Shown: positions 48,133 to 56,848 of the stretch, piece after piece | Numbering within the stretch: the stretch's first letter is position 1 | How the letters are laid out: each line of letters begins with the position of its first letter | Source of the DNA: Flavobacterium sp. 9 | Lineage (GTDB): Bacteria > Bacteroidota > Bacteroidia > Flavobacteriales > Flavobacteriaceae | NCBI RefSeq assembly: GCF_002754195.1 | Contig: NZ_PEEU01000001.1 | Span: 2,294,001-2,358,000 of the forward strand | Direction of reading: 5' to 3' | Length of the DNA stretch: 64,000 nucleotides | Translations under genes and position numbers: made by a program | The notes under the pieces: model-generated | The model's database searches: none | What the model saw: the letters and a program-made list of their open reading frames with translations, nothing else | What the model was told of the DNA's origin: nothing

Positions 48133-49488
48133 CTAATTAATCAACCCTTTTACTTCATCAAAATTCAAACCTCCATAATTTCCTGAACTCATCAATAATA
48201 AAGCTGAGTTTTCAAGATTTAAATTGAATAAATATTCTTTAAATTCTGCTGGATTGGTATAAATAATTAAATCTTCACGATTAAAAGAACTTGCAATTTG
48301 TTCGTAAGTCACTTCCTCTAATTGCTTAATTTTTACCGCGTCAGGCGAATAAAATACAACAGCAACATCTGCATATTCAAGAGCTCCTTCGTATTCTTTA
48401 AGAAATTCAGCATTCAAACTGCTATAAGTATGTAATTCTAAACATGCAACCAGAGTTCTGTTTGGATATTGCTCTTTCACCGCTTTTGTTGTTGCAGCCA
48501 CTTTACTTGGCGAATGCGCAAAATCTTTATAAGCAACTTTTCCTTTTCCTTCAGCAATTTTTTCTAAACGTTTCGATGCACCTTTAAAACTTGCAATTGC
48601 TTCGTAGAAGTCAGCTTCGTCAACGCCCATATTTTGGCAAATCCATTTTGCTCCCGCAAGATTATTTAAGTTATGCGCACCAAAAACTTCAATTGGCATA
48701 TCGCCTTCCGGAGTTTCCAATAAAGTTACGCCATCACTAACTGTATATTTTGGAGTAGAATATGCTAATTTACGAATTGGATTTGTAGCCGCTTCCGCAA
48801 CACGTTTTACTTCAGAATCGTCTTCGTTATAAACCAAGATTCCGCCATTTGTAATTTTAGCAATGAAAATCTCAAATTGCTCCACATAGTTTTCATACGT
48901 TGGAAAAACATTAATATGATCCCAAGCAATTCCCGAAATTAAAGCAATATTTGGTTGATACAAATGAAACTTTGGACGTCTGTCAATTGGAGAAGATAAA
49001 TATTCGTCACCTTCCAAAACCATAAAATCGTTTTCTTCAGTAAGATGTACCATCGTGTCAAAACCTTCTAATTGTGCTCCAACCATATAATCAACCTCAA
49101 TATTATGATAATGCATTACGTGCAAAATCATCGAAGTAATTGTAGTTTTTCCGTGAGAACCACCAATCACAACACGAGTTTTATTCTTAGATTGTTCGTA
49201 TAAAAATTCTGGATACGAATAAATTTTCAAACCCAATTCCTGCGCTTTAAGCAATTCCGGATTATCCGCTTTAGCGTGCATTCCAAGAATTATTGCATCA
49301 ATATCAGCAGTGATTTTTTCAGGAAACCAACCTAATTCAGCAGGCAAAATTCCCTTTTTCTCTAATCTTGATTTTGATGGTTCAAAAATAGCATCATCAC
49401 TTCCTGTAACCTGATATCCTTTGTTATGTAATGCCAATGCTAAGTTATGCATAGCGCTCCCGCCTATTGCGATGAAATGTGTTTTCAT
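48133..49488 (-). CDS. mpl: UDP-N-acetylmuramate:L-alanyl-gamma-D-glutamyl-meso-diaminopimelate ligase
   Basis: This Mur-ligase-fold enzyme joins recycled murein tripeptide to UDP-MurNAc. It has 451 residues from MKTHFIAIGGSAMHNLALAL; the frame also extends to a TTG 12 nt upstream, which is less likely. Motifs: the N-terminal nucleotide loop IGGSAMHN, the ATP loop VVIGGSHGKTTITSMILH (about 108-125), LEGDEYLSSPIDRRPKFHLY and the C-terminal DFAHSPSKVAATTKAVKEQY. MurC is closely related, but the motifs around GGSAMHN and DFAHSPSKV favour Mpl. Confidence 0.9.
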   Translation of the reverse strand: MKTHFIAIGGSAMHNLALALHNKGYQVTGSDDAIFEPSKSRLEKKGILPAELGWFPEKITADIDAIILGMHAKADNPELLKAQELGLKIYSYPEFLYEQSKNKTRVVIGGSHGKTTITSMILHVMHYHNIEVDYMVGAQLEGFDTMVHLTEENDFMVLEGDEYLSSPIDRRPKFHLYQPNIALISGIAWDHINVFPTYENYVEQFEIFIAKITNGGILVYNEDDSEVKRVAEAATNPIRKLAYSTPKYTVSDGVTLLETPEGDMPIEVFGAHNLNNLAGAKWICQNMGVDEADFYEAIASFKGASKRLEKIAEGKGKVAYKDFAHSPSKVAATTKAVKEQYPNRTLVACLELHTYSSLNAEFLKEYEGALEYADVAVVFYSPDAVKIKQLEEVTYEQIASSFNREDLIIYTNPAEFKEYLFNLNLENSALLLMSSGNYGGLNFDEVKGLIN

Positions 49489-49558
49489 TTTAAATTCCAA
49501 TTTTTTTAAATTCCAAATTCCATTCTTAAGAATAAAACTTAGCTATAAGATTTGATTA

Positions 49559-50245
49559 TTATACGTCAAATTTTCTTTTTAAATCCTGTGCTTTTTTAGG
49601 ATCTTTTAATTTATTCAAATATAAATTATATAATTTTTGAAATGTGACTTTTGATTTACCAATTTCATTTGCTTTCATATAATTTTTTTCTGCCGATGTA
49701 TATCTCTTAAAATATTCGTCAATTCTTCCTCTGGACAAGTAACCATCAACAGGCGAAAACTGCGCCAATTCATTCGAATATGAAATTGCTTTTGACTCAC
49801 TTCCTCCTAAAATCCCGGGCAATTGCAAGTATATTTCGATCAATGCCCATCTCGCCTGAACGTGTTTTGGATTCAGAACAATTGCTTTTTCAAAAGCCTG
49901 TTTCATACCATCAACCATCGTAAAAGCTTTTAATTTATTCACCTCCATCGCTCTCATCGCCAAACAACCGCCATATTTAAAGAAATAATCAGCTTCAGTA
50001 GGTTTCAATTCCTTAAGCTTTTTGAAATATTCAGCTCCTTTTACCCATGATTTTTGATGCGCTTCAATTTCACCCAAATAATCAAGTGTCTTTATATCCA
50101 AAGGTTTTGTTTTTAGAATTGCTTCAAAAACAACTTGCGCTTCATCATATTTTTTTGCCTGAAACAACTTTTCGCCTTTTTCAAAATTCGATTGTGACCA
50201 TCCTAAAATGGGCATTAATAAAAAAAGAAGCAGCAGTTTTTTCAT
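49559..50245 (-). CDS. Secreted TPR-repeat protein
   Basis: The 228-residue protein has a signal peptide (about 1-18, LGWSQ) and no lipobox Cys. Helical repeats follow: FEKGEKLFQAKKYDEAQVVF, WVKGAEYFKKLKELKPTEAD and a central MKQAFEKAIVLNPKHVQARW. TPR proteins of this kind are periplasmic scaffolds; no partner is identified. It is transcribed away from the alpha-2-macroglobulin gene (130-bp gap). A TATTTTTG box lies 4 nt before its ATG. Confidence 0.85.
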   Translation of the reverse strand: MKKLLLLFLLMPILGWSQSNFEKGEKLFQAKKYDEAQVVFEAILKTKPLDIKTLDYLGEIEAHQKSWVKGAEYFKKLKELKPTEADYFFKYGGCLAMRAMEVNKLKAFTMVDGMKQAFEKAIVLNPKHVQARWALIEIYLQLPGILGGSESKAISYSNELAQFSPVDGYLSRGRIDEYFKRYTSAEKNYMKANEIGKSKVTFQKLYNLYLNKLKDPKKAQDLKRKFDV

Positions 50246-50249
50246 GTTT

Positions 50250-50257
50250 CAAAAATA
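50250..50257 (-). promoter_or_regulatory. TPR gene -7 box placed for leaderless transcription
   Basis: On the minus strand TATTTTTG then AAAC then ATG. Predicted transcription start is at the start codon; no clear -33 box. Confidence 0.45.
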
Positions 50258-50375
50258 AGGAAATATAAAATGTATCATTTGCTTTTAGAGATAAATTAGT
50301 AATTTGTACGAAATTTATTTTATCACGTTCCCAACCTTTATTCCAAAATCGCACTCTATATACCAAAACTGACTT

Positions 50376-53300
50376 ATGAAAAATATCTTATTTGTTTTCT
50401 TATTGTTTACTACCGCTTTATTTGCTCAAAAAAACGATAAAAACTGGGCTAAAGTTGCCTCTTATGAAAATGAAGGTAAAATAAAATCCGCAAATGAAAT
50501 AGTCGACAAAATTTACAAAAAAGCAGTTTCAAGAAAGGACGAAGTGCAAATGATAAAATGTTTTTTTTATCAATCTAAATATTTGCAGGTAGTAGATGAA
50601 AATGCGAAAACTAAAATCTTAGATCATCTTAAAACAGATATTAGCCGTGTTTCTATACCATCAAAAGCAATTTTAAATTTAGTGTATGCGAAATGTCTGG
50701 ATAATTATTCTAATTATGACTACGCAGTTGCTGTCGTTGATAGTGCTGTTGCTGTTGTAGATGAAGCTTCGGTATTAATAGATTCGGCTGCAGCGACAAT
50801 AGATACTTCCAGAATTGACGGTATAGCGATTCCGAAATCAAATGATACAGACATTGATTTTACATCTGAAAAAGAAATAATCGCACTTTATGAAAAAACA
50901 CTGGAAAATGAGTCAATCCTAAAAAAAACATCTTTAACAAAATACAAGGCTATTTTTAGTTTTTTGACATTAGAAAGGCTGAAAAACGAAAACTTATATG
51001 ATTATTTATTAAAGGAAAACATAGCGTTTTTTACTGAAAAAATTGAGCAATGGGAAATTGAAAGCAGTCAGATTCCAGCATATAAAAAAGAACTTTTAGG
51101 AAATTCAGAATCATTTTTAGAGCTTGATGTAAATTTTATGACAGAAGAAAATTTCAAAAAAGTTCTTTCACTCTATCAAAAGCTCGAATCTGACAATCCA
51201 TCATTAGAAAATCAATTTGACCGAATTATTTTTTGCAGTGAATTTATGCCGGAACCTAATGAAGACTTCATAACGTTTTTAAATGAATTTCAAAAACGTA
51301 CAGATAACCCGATTCTTATTCAAAAAATTCTATTAAAAAAAGCAGAAATCCTTCATAACCTGGCTTCAAAAGAATTACATCCTGATTATAATATCCAAGC
51401 GGTCAAAATATACGACGATGTAGTAAAAATTAACAATCAAACCTCCTCCGCTCAAACTGCTTTGGAGCAAAAACAAATTGTTACTTTAAAATCATTAAAT
51501 GCCCGACTTCAAAAGTTCATATACAATAAAGAGAATACCAGAGCTTTTATCACTTATAAAAATCTTGACCATTTAAGAATATCATTCTATACAGTAGATC
51601 AAAAAAAGTTCAGGAAATTTTTAGATTCATATGATAATATTGGACTCGATAGTTTAGTCGATGTTATTACAAAAAAACAAATCAAAATAGCTTCAAAAGA
51701 CTATCAGCTTCAAAATAAAAAGGATTATTTTGAATATACAACAGAAGTTCTTTTACCAACATTGGAAACAGGAACTTATTTAATTTATTTTGAAAGTGAT
51801 TCTGATTCAAAAGAAGAAAAAGCATATTCTTATGAAATCATTACAGTTTCAAACCTTAGTATTCTCGCCTCTCAGGAAACCAACAAAGAAAACTTTCAGG
51901 TTTTGGATAGAAAAACAGGAAAACCTCTTGAAAATGCAATCATAAAATCTAAGCTCTATACTCTTAAAACAGATTCAAAAGGACTAGCTTCTTACATCGG
52001 ACCAAACAACGACGATTACGATGAGCAATTAGAAGTTTCATTGGCAAATGACACTATTTTATCCGAGAAGAATTACCTCGCACGTGTGCAGCAATACAAT
52101 CAAACAGAAAACAATACTTCAACAGGAAAAGTTGAATTTTACCTGGACAGAGCAATTTATCGTCCAGGGCAAACTGTTTACTATAAAGGAATTGCAATCA
52201 AAAAACAAAAAAATAAAAACACTATTGTTGCGAATACCACTTTTAAACTTTTTGTTAGAGACGCTAATCGTCAAACTTTTAAAGAACTTGAAGTTGTCAC
52301 CAATGAATTTGGGTCTTTTTCAGGAGAATTCACTTTGCCAAAAAACAGCCTTACAGGTGATTTTAATATTTATGCAACTCAACCGGATAACTATGAAAAA
52401 GGAGACGTTGCGTTTAAAAGCAAACCAAATGCATCCTTTTGGAAAACTGTAAATCTTGAAAATTCTTCAACTTATTTTAGAGTCGAAGAATACAAACGTC
52501 CAAAATTTAAAGCAGATTTTGATCCTAAAAAAGAAAGTTTCCAGGTTAATCAATCTATTAAAGTAAGCGGAACAGCAAAAGCATTTGCCGGAAGTAACAT
52601 TTCTGACGCAAAAGTAACTTACAAAGTAAATCGTTTTACGCGTTATGTTAGTAGAAATTATAGTGATTATTGGGGGCTTGAACAAAACGAAATTATTGCA
52701 ACCGGCGAAACCAAAACAGATGCTTCCGGGAAATTTATAATTGAATTTATTGCTGAACCTTCAAAAAATGCAATCAAAGAACAATTGCCTGTTTTTAGCT
52801 ACAGTATAACAGCCGATGTAACTGATATTAATGGCGAAACACACACTGCGGAAACTACTGTAAAAGTTGGCTATCATGATTTGATTATAAATGCTAGTAT
52901 TCCAAGTAGTATTGAAACTAAGAAAAAAAACGAAATCACGCTTACAAGCACCAATTTAAACGGAGAATTTTTAGCTGCAAAAGGTGAAATTAAATTGTAT
53001 TTCGTTAGCCCATTTTCTAATAAATTCAAAGAAAACGTTTGGCAAAAACCGGAAATCGAAAGCATTTCAGCATCAGATTTTGAAAGATTATTTCCTTATG
53101 AAATTATAGAATCTAAGACGGATAAAGCAAACGAAATTTTATTGTTCTCAAAAAAAGTAGACACCGAAAAAGACAAAGAAATAGCACTTGATTTTATTTC
53201 AGATTACAAATCCGGAAATTATAAAATTGTTTTTTCAGCAAAAGATACTTTTAATAATCTTATAGAATCGTCATCTAATTTTGAAATTAAGCAAAGCAAA

Positions 53301-56300
53301 GACAAATTTAATCCAGGCAAATTATTTACTGCAGAACAAATAAATACTGATCCCAAAAAAGATGGCTTTGTAGTAATTAAACTTTCTTCTGTAATTCCAG
53401 ATCTTTATATCAATACAAACGGAAATTATGGTTATCAAACCTATTTTGAAAATATCTATCATTTGCAAAACAATGAAATAACAATAAAAGTTCCACTAAA
53501 AAAAGAATTCGAAAACTCAGTATGCATAAGTTTTCAAAGCATCTTCGATAACGAAATTTTTAATGACCAAATATACGCTGATCTAAAAACACAAGAATCT
53601 AAACTTGAATTACTTGTAGAAAGTTTTAGAAGTAAAATTGAACCCGGAAGTAAAGAGAACTGGTCTTTTAAACTTAAATCAATAAATTCAAAAACCGAAG
53701 CAGAAGTTTTAGCCTCTATGTATGATAGTTCTTTAGATCAATTTATAAAAAAGGACTGGAAGAATGACTTAAGCATAAATAATTACCATTATAATTCTAC
53801 TAATTTTAAATCTGGTGTAGGTTTTGAACGAATATATTCTTCTCTGAAAAACCTTAATGAATTTTTACCGCTAACTGAATTCAAAAATGATAAAACACAA
53901 TTAAACTGGTTTGGCTTTGACTTCGACAATAGTCGATACGGAGATTCACTTGGTATAACAACAGTAGATATTAAAGACAGAAAAGTAGGCGCAGAAACTA
54001 TTAAAGGAGATCCAGATGCCGTTTTAACAGTTGATGAACCTGTTGGTGCTGCTCCTGTGTCTGTTATTATCGAAGAAGATTCAGTGGGAGCGTTCAAAAC
54101 AAAAAAAGCCTTAATATATAACAGTCGTTCAGAAAAATCTTCTTTCAAAATAAAAGGCAGCGTAACAATTTCTCCTGATTCTTTGTATATAATTGATGGA
54201 CAAATTGCTTCTGAAAAAGAGGCTAACAACATAAATCCAGCAGATATTCTTTCAATGGATGTTTTAAAAGGCGAAAAAGCCACAGCGCTTTACGGAAGCA
54301 AAGGGGCAAATGGCGTAATTATCATCACAACCAAAAAATCTTTAGAAGAACTAACAAAAGTAAAAGCAAGAAAAAATCTTTCTGAAACCGCTTTCTTCTT
54401 ACCGAATTTAAAAACTGATTCTACAGGAAAAGTGAGTTTTAATTTTACTTCTCCAGAAGCTTTAACCGCTTGGAAACTTCGCTTATTGGCACATAATAAA
54501 GATGCTGTTTCGGGATATTTAGAGAAAAGTGTAGTGACTCAAAAAGAATTGATGGTTTTGCCGAATTTCCCACGTTTCTTTAGAGAAAAAGATACGATTG
54601 TAATCTCTGCTAAAATTTCGAATATTACAGATAAAGCAAAAACCGGAATTGCAATTTTGCAGTTTTTTGACGCTACAACAATGCAGCCTATTGACGCCAA
54701 AATGCTAAACGCAAAAAACGTCAGAAACTTTACTGTTGGAGCGTTCGGAAATACTACGGCAACCTGGACGGTTTCGATTCCGGAAGGTTTGCAAGGCGTT
54801 CAATATAAAATTTTGGCTAAATCTGGTGATTTCTCAGATGGAGAAGAAAACATACTTCCTGTTCTAACAAACAATATGTTGGTTACGGAAAGTATGCCGA
54901 TTTGGGTTCGCGAGAATTCAACTAAAGAATATACGTTTGAAAATTTAAAAAACAATACTTCTACAACTTTAAAAAATCATCAGTTTACGTTAGAATATAC
55001 CTCAAATCCGGCTTGGATTGCGATTCAGTCTTTGCCTTATTTAATGGAATATGAACACGAATGTGCTGAACAAACTTTTGCTCGTTTTTATGCCAATGCT
55101 TTGGCTTCAGAAATCATTTCGAGTAATCCGAAGATTGCAACGGTTTTCGAAAACTGGAGAAAGAACGGAAAACTGAATTCGAAATTAGAAGAAAACGAAG
55201 AACTAAAATCAATCATTCTTGCCGAAACGCCTTGGTTAAATGATGCACAAAGCGAAGATGAAAAGAAAAAGAGTTTGGCGCTTTTGTTTGATTTAGAAAA
55301 AATGAAAACTTCGCAAGAAGCTACTTTCGATAAATTAAAACAGAAACAAAAACCATCAGGAGCGTTTTCATGGTTTGACGGAAGTGACGAAAGCGAATAC
55401 ATTACGAGACACATTCTGGCAGGTTTAGGTCATTTATCAAAATTGGATAAATCTGAAAATAATGCTATTAAAATAAATCAAATTGCAGAAAAAGGAGTTC
55501 CGTTTTTAGACAATAAATTTCTGGAATATTATAAAAGTCGAACTAAAAACTTAAAGAAATCAGAGAAACTAATTTGGTTTAATCCGTATTCTGATTTGCA
55601 TTATTTATACACAAGGAGTTTTTATTTAGACAAATATCCGCTTTCAGATACTTTGAAAAAAGCAACAAGATTATATCTGGAAACTGCTAAAAAAGATTGG
55701 TTAAATTATTCGCTTTACGAAAAAGGATTAGCTGCTTTGACTTTAAATCGTTTTGGAGAAAAAGATACTGCCAAAAAAATCATCGAAAGTCTAAAAGAAA
55801 CAGCTTCGAATAATGAAGATTGGGGAATGTATTGGATTGCCAACAAAGCAGGTTGGTATTGGTATCAGGCGCCTATAGAAACTCAGGCTTTATTGATTGA
55901 GGCTTTCGCCGAAGTAAATAACGACACCAAATCTGTTGATGCCATGAAAGTCTGGTTGCTAAAGAACAAACAAACCAAAAACTGGCCAACAACAAAATCT
56001 ACTACAGAAGCTGTTTATGCTTTACTGATGCAAGGCAATGATTGGTTAAGTGTAAAAGACAATACCGTTATTAAAATTGGCAGCGAAAAGATCTTAACCA
56101 AAAAATTAGCCGAAAACGAAAAAGAAGCTGAAACAGGTTACATCAAACTGAATTGGAAAACGGATGAAGTTAAAAAAGATATGGCTTCAATCAGCATTCA
56201 GAACAAATCTAAAGTTCCTGGTTTTGGAGGTGTATATTGGCAATACTTTGAAGATTTGGATAAAATCAAAAACAATTCCGGTACTGTTCTATCTGTTTCT

Positions 56301-56705
56301 AAAGAATTATATTTAAAGAAAAGCTCGCTTAAAGGAGATCAATTACAAAGAATTACAACCAAAAACCCTTTGAAAACCGGTGATTTAATTACCGTGAGAT
56401 TAGTCATAAAATCGAAAGAAGACATGGAATATGTTCATCTAAAAGATATGAGAGCTTCTTGTTTTGAACCTGTAAATGTACTTTCAGAATATAAATACAA
56501 AGACCGTTTAGGATATTATATGAGTACAAAAGATGCCGCAACTCATTTGTTTTTTGATCACATCGATAAAGGAACTTATGTTATCGAATATGATATTCGA
56601 GTAAACAACAATGGTGAATTCTCCAACGGAATTACAACTATTGAAAGTATGTATGCTCCGGAATTCTCAAGTCACACAAAGGGAATTCGAGTAAAGGTTA
56701 AATAA
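50376..56705 (+). CDS. Alpha-2-macroglobulin family protein with a TonB-plug-like insertion
   Basis: The 2109-residue secreted protein has a signal peptide (about 1-17, TTALFAQ) and no lipobox. In order: a helical N-terminal region; four 7-residue repeats (117-144); a carboxypeptidase-regulatory-like segment (VLDRKTGKPLENAIIKSKLY, near 507); MG2 domain (LDRAIYRPGQTVYYKGIAIK, near 588); further macroglobulin-like domains; a plug-like segment (about 1263-1322) ending DVLKGEKATALYGSKGANG then VIIITTKK; the A2M domain (LTAWKLRLLAHNKDAVSGYL, near 1365); and a thioester domain with ECAEQTFARFY, Cys1563 in the CxEQ motif. Bacterial relatives trap proteases in the periplasm. A strong S46 peptidase gene lies convergently downstream. 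The plug segment is unusual outside transporters. Confidence 0.9.
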   Translation: MKNILFVFLLFTTALFAQKNDKNWAKVASYENEGKIKSANEIVDKIYKKAVSRKDEVQMIKCFFYQSKYLQVVDENAKTKILDHLKTDISRVSIPSKAILNLVYAKCLDNYSNYDYAVAVVDSAVAVVDEASVLIDSAAATIDTSRIDGIAIPKSNDTDIDFTSEKEIIALYEKTLENESILKKTSLTKYKAIFSFLTLERLKNENLYDYLLKENIAFFTEKIEQWEIESSQIPAYKKELLGNSESFLELDVNFMTEENFKKVLSLYQKLESDNPSLENQFDRIIFCSEFMPEPNEDFITFLNEFQKRTDNPILIQKILLKKAEILHNLASKELHPDYNIQAVKIYDDVVKINNQTSSAQTALEQKQIVTLKSLNARLQKFIYNKENTRAFITYKNLDHLRISFYTVDQKKFRKFLDSYDNIGLDSLVDVITKKQIKIASKDYQLQNKKDYFEYTTEVLLPTLETGTYLIYFESDSDSKEEKAYSYEIITVSNLSILASQETNKENFQVLDRKTGKPLENAIIKSKLYTLKTDSKGLASYIGPNNDDYDEQLEVSLANDTILSEKNYLARVQQYNQTENNTSTGKVEFYLDRAIYRPGQTVYYKGIAIKKQKNKNTIVANTTFKLFVRDANRQTFKELEVVTNEFGSFSGEFTLPKNSLTGDFNIYATQPDNYEKGDVAFKSKPNASFWKTVNLENSSTYFRVEEYKRPKFKADFDPKKESFQVNQSIKVSGTAKAFAGSNISDAKVTYKVNRFTRYVSRNYSDYWGLEQNEIIATGETKTDASGKFIIEFIAEPSKNAIKEQLPVFSYSITADVTDINGETHTAETTVKVGYHDLIINASIPSSIETKKKNEITLTSTNLNGEFLAAKGEIKLYFVSPFSNKFKENVWQKPEIESISASDFERLFPYEIIESKTDKANEILLFSKKVDTEKDKEIALDFISDYKSGNYKIVFSAKDTFNNLIESSSNFEIKQSKDKFNPGKLFTAEQINTDPKKDGFVVIKLSSVIPDLYINTNGNYGYQTYFENIYHLQNNEITIKVPLKKEFENSVCISFQSIFDNEIFNDQIYADLKTQESKLELLVESFRSKIEPGSKENWSFKLKSINSKTEAEVLASMYDSSLDQFIKKDWKNDLSINNYHYNSTNFKSGVGFERIYSSLKNLNEFLPLTEFKNDKTQLNWFGFDFDNSRYGDSLGITTVDIKDRKVGAETIKGDPDAVLTVDEPVGAAPVSVIIEEDSVGAFKTKKALIYNSRSEKSSFKIKGSVTISPDSLYIIDGQIASEKEANNINPADILSMDVLKGEKATALYGSKGANGVIIITTKKSLEELTKVKARKNLSETAFFLPNLKTDSTGKVSFNFTSPEALTAWKLRLLAHNKDAVSGYLEKSVVTQKELMVLPNFPRFFREKDTIVISAKISNITDKAKTGIAILQFFDATTMQPIDAKMLNAKNVRNFTVGAFGNTTATWTVSIPEGLQGVQYKILAKSGDFSDGEENILPVLTNNMLVTESMPIWVRENSTKEYTFENLKNNTSTTLKNHQFTLEYTSNPAWIAIQSLPYLMEYEHECAEQTFARFYANALASEIISSNPKIATVFENWRKNGKLNSKLEENEELKSIILAETPWLNDAQSEDEKKKSLALLFDLEKMKTSQEATFDKLKQKQKPSGAFSWFDGSDESEYITRHILAGLGHLSKLDKSENNAIKINQIAEKGVPFLDNKFLEYYKSRTKNLKKSEKLIWFNPYSDLHYLYTRSFYLDKYPLSDTLKKATRLYLETAKKDWLNYSLYEKGLAALTLNRFGEKDTAKKIIESLKETASNNEDWGMYWIANKAGWYWYQAPIETQALLIEAFAEVNNDTKSVDAMKVWLLKNKQTKNWPTTKSTTEAVYALLMQGNDWLSVKDNTVIKIGSEKILTKKLAENEKEAETGYIKLNWKTDEVKKDMASISIQNKSKVPGFGGVYWQYFEDLDKIKNNSGTVLSVSKELYLKKSSLKGDQLQRITTKNPLKTGDLITVRLVIKSKEDMEYVHLKDMRASCFEPVNVLSEYKYKDRLGYYMSTKDAATHLFFDHIDKGTYVIEYDIRVNNNGEFSNGITTIESMYAPEFSSHTKGIRVKVK
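50724..50807 (+). repeat. Four degenerate 21-bp units inside the alpha-2-macroglobulin gene
   Basis: The units encode AVAVVDS, AVAVVDE, ASVLIDS and AAATIDT (residues 117-144). The first two are nearly the same at the DNA level (GTTGCTGT then C or T). Confidence 0.75.
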
Positions 56706-56709
56706 TTGA

Positions 56710-56780
56710 GCCTTCGACTCCGCTCAGGATGACACTAGATTTCATAACTACTTTTTGTCAGTCTGAGCGAAGCCGAAGAC
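56710..56780. repeat. 25-bp imperfect inverted repeat (CCTTCGACT / AGCCGAAG type)
   Basis: The arm 56710-56734 (CCTTCGACTCCGCTCAGGAT inside) and the arm 56756-56780 (GTCTGAGCGAAGCCGAAGAC inside) match with 5 mismatches in 25 around a 21-nt loop. It starts 4 bp after the alpha-2-macroglobulin stop. Similar sequences are remembered from many Flavobacterium spacers. Confidence 0.75.
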
Positions 56781-56793
56781 CTTTTTAAACATA

Positions 56794-56833
56794 AAAAAAC
56801 CCGACAAATTTTAAATCTGTCGGGTTTATTTTT
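56794..56833. terminator. Bidirectional terminator between the alpha-2-macroglobulin and S46 genes
   Basis: AAACCCGACA and TGTCGGGTTT form a perfect 10-bp stem with an 11-nt loop; A/T runs flank both sides. Confidence 0.93.
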
Positions 56834-56848
56834 TAGAAAAAAATCAGA

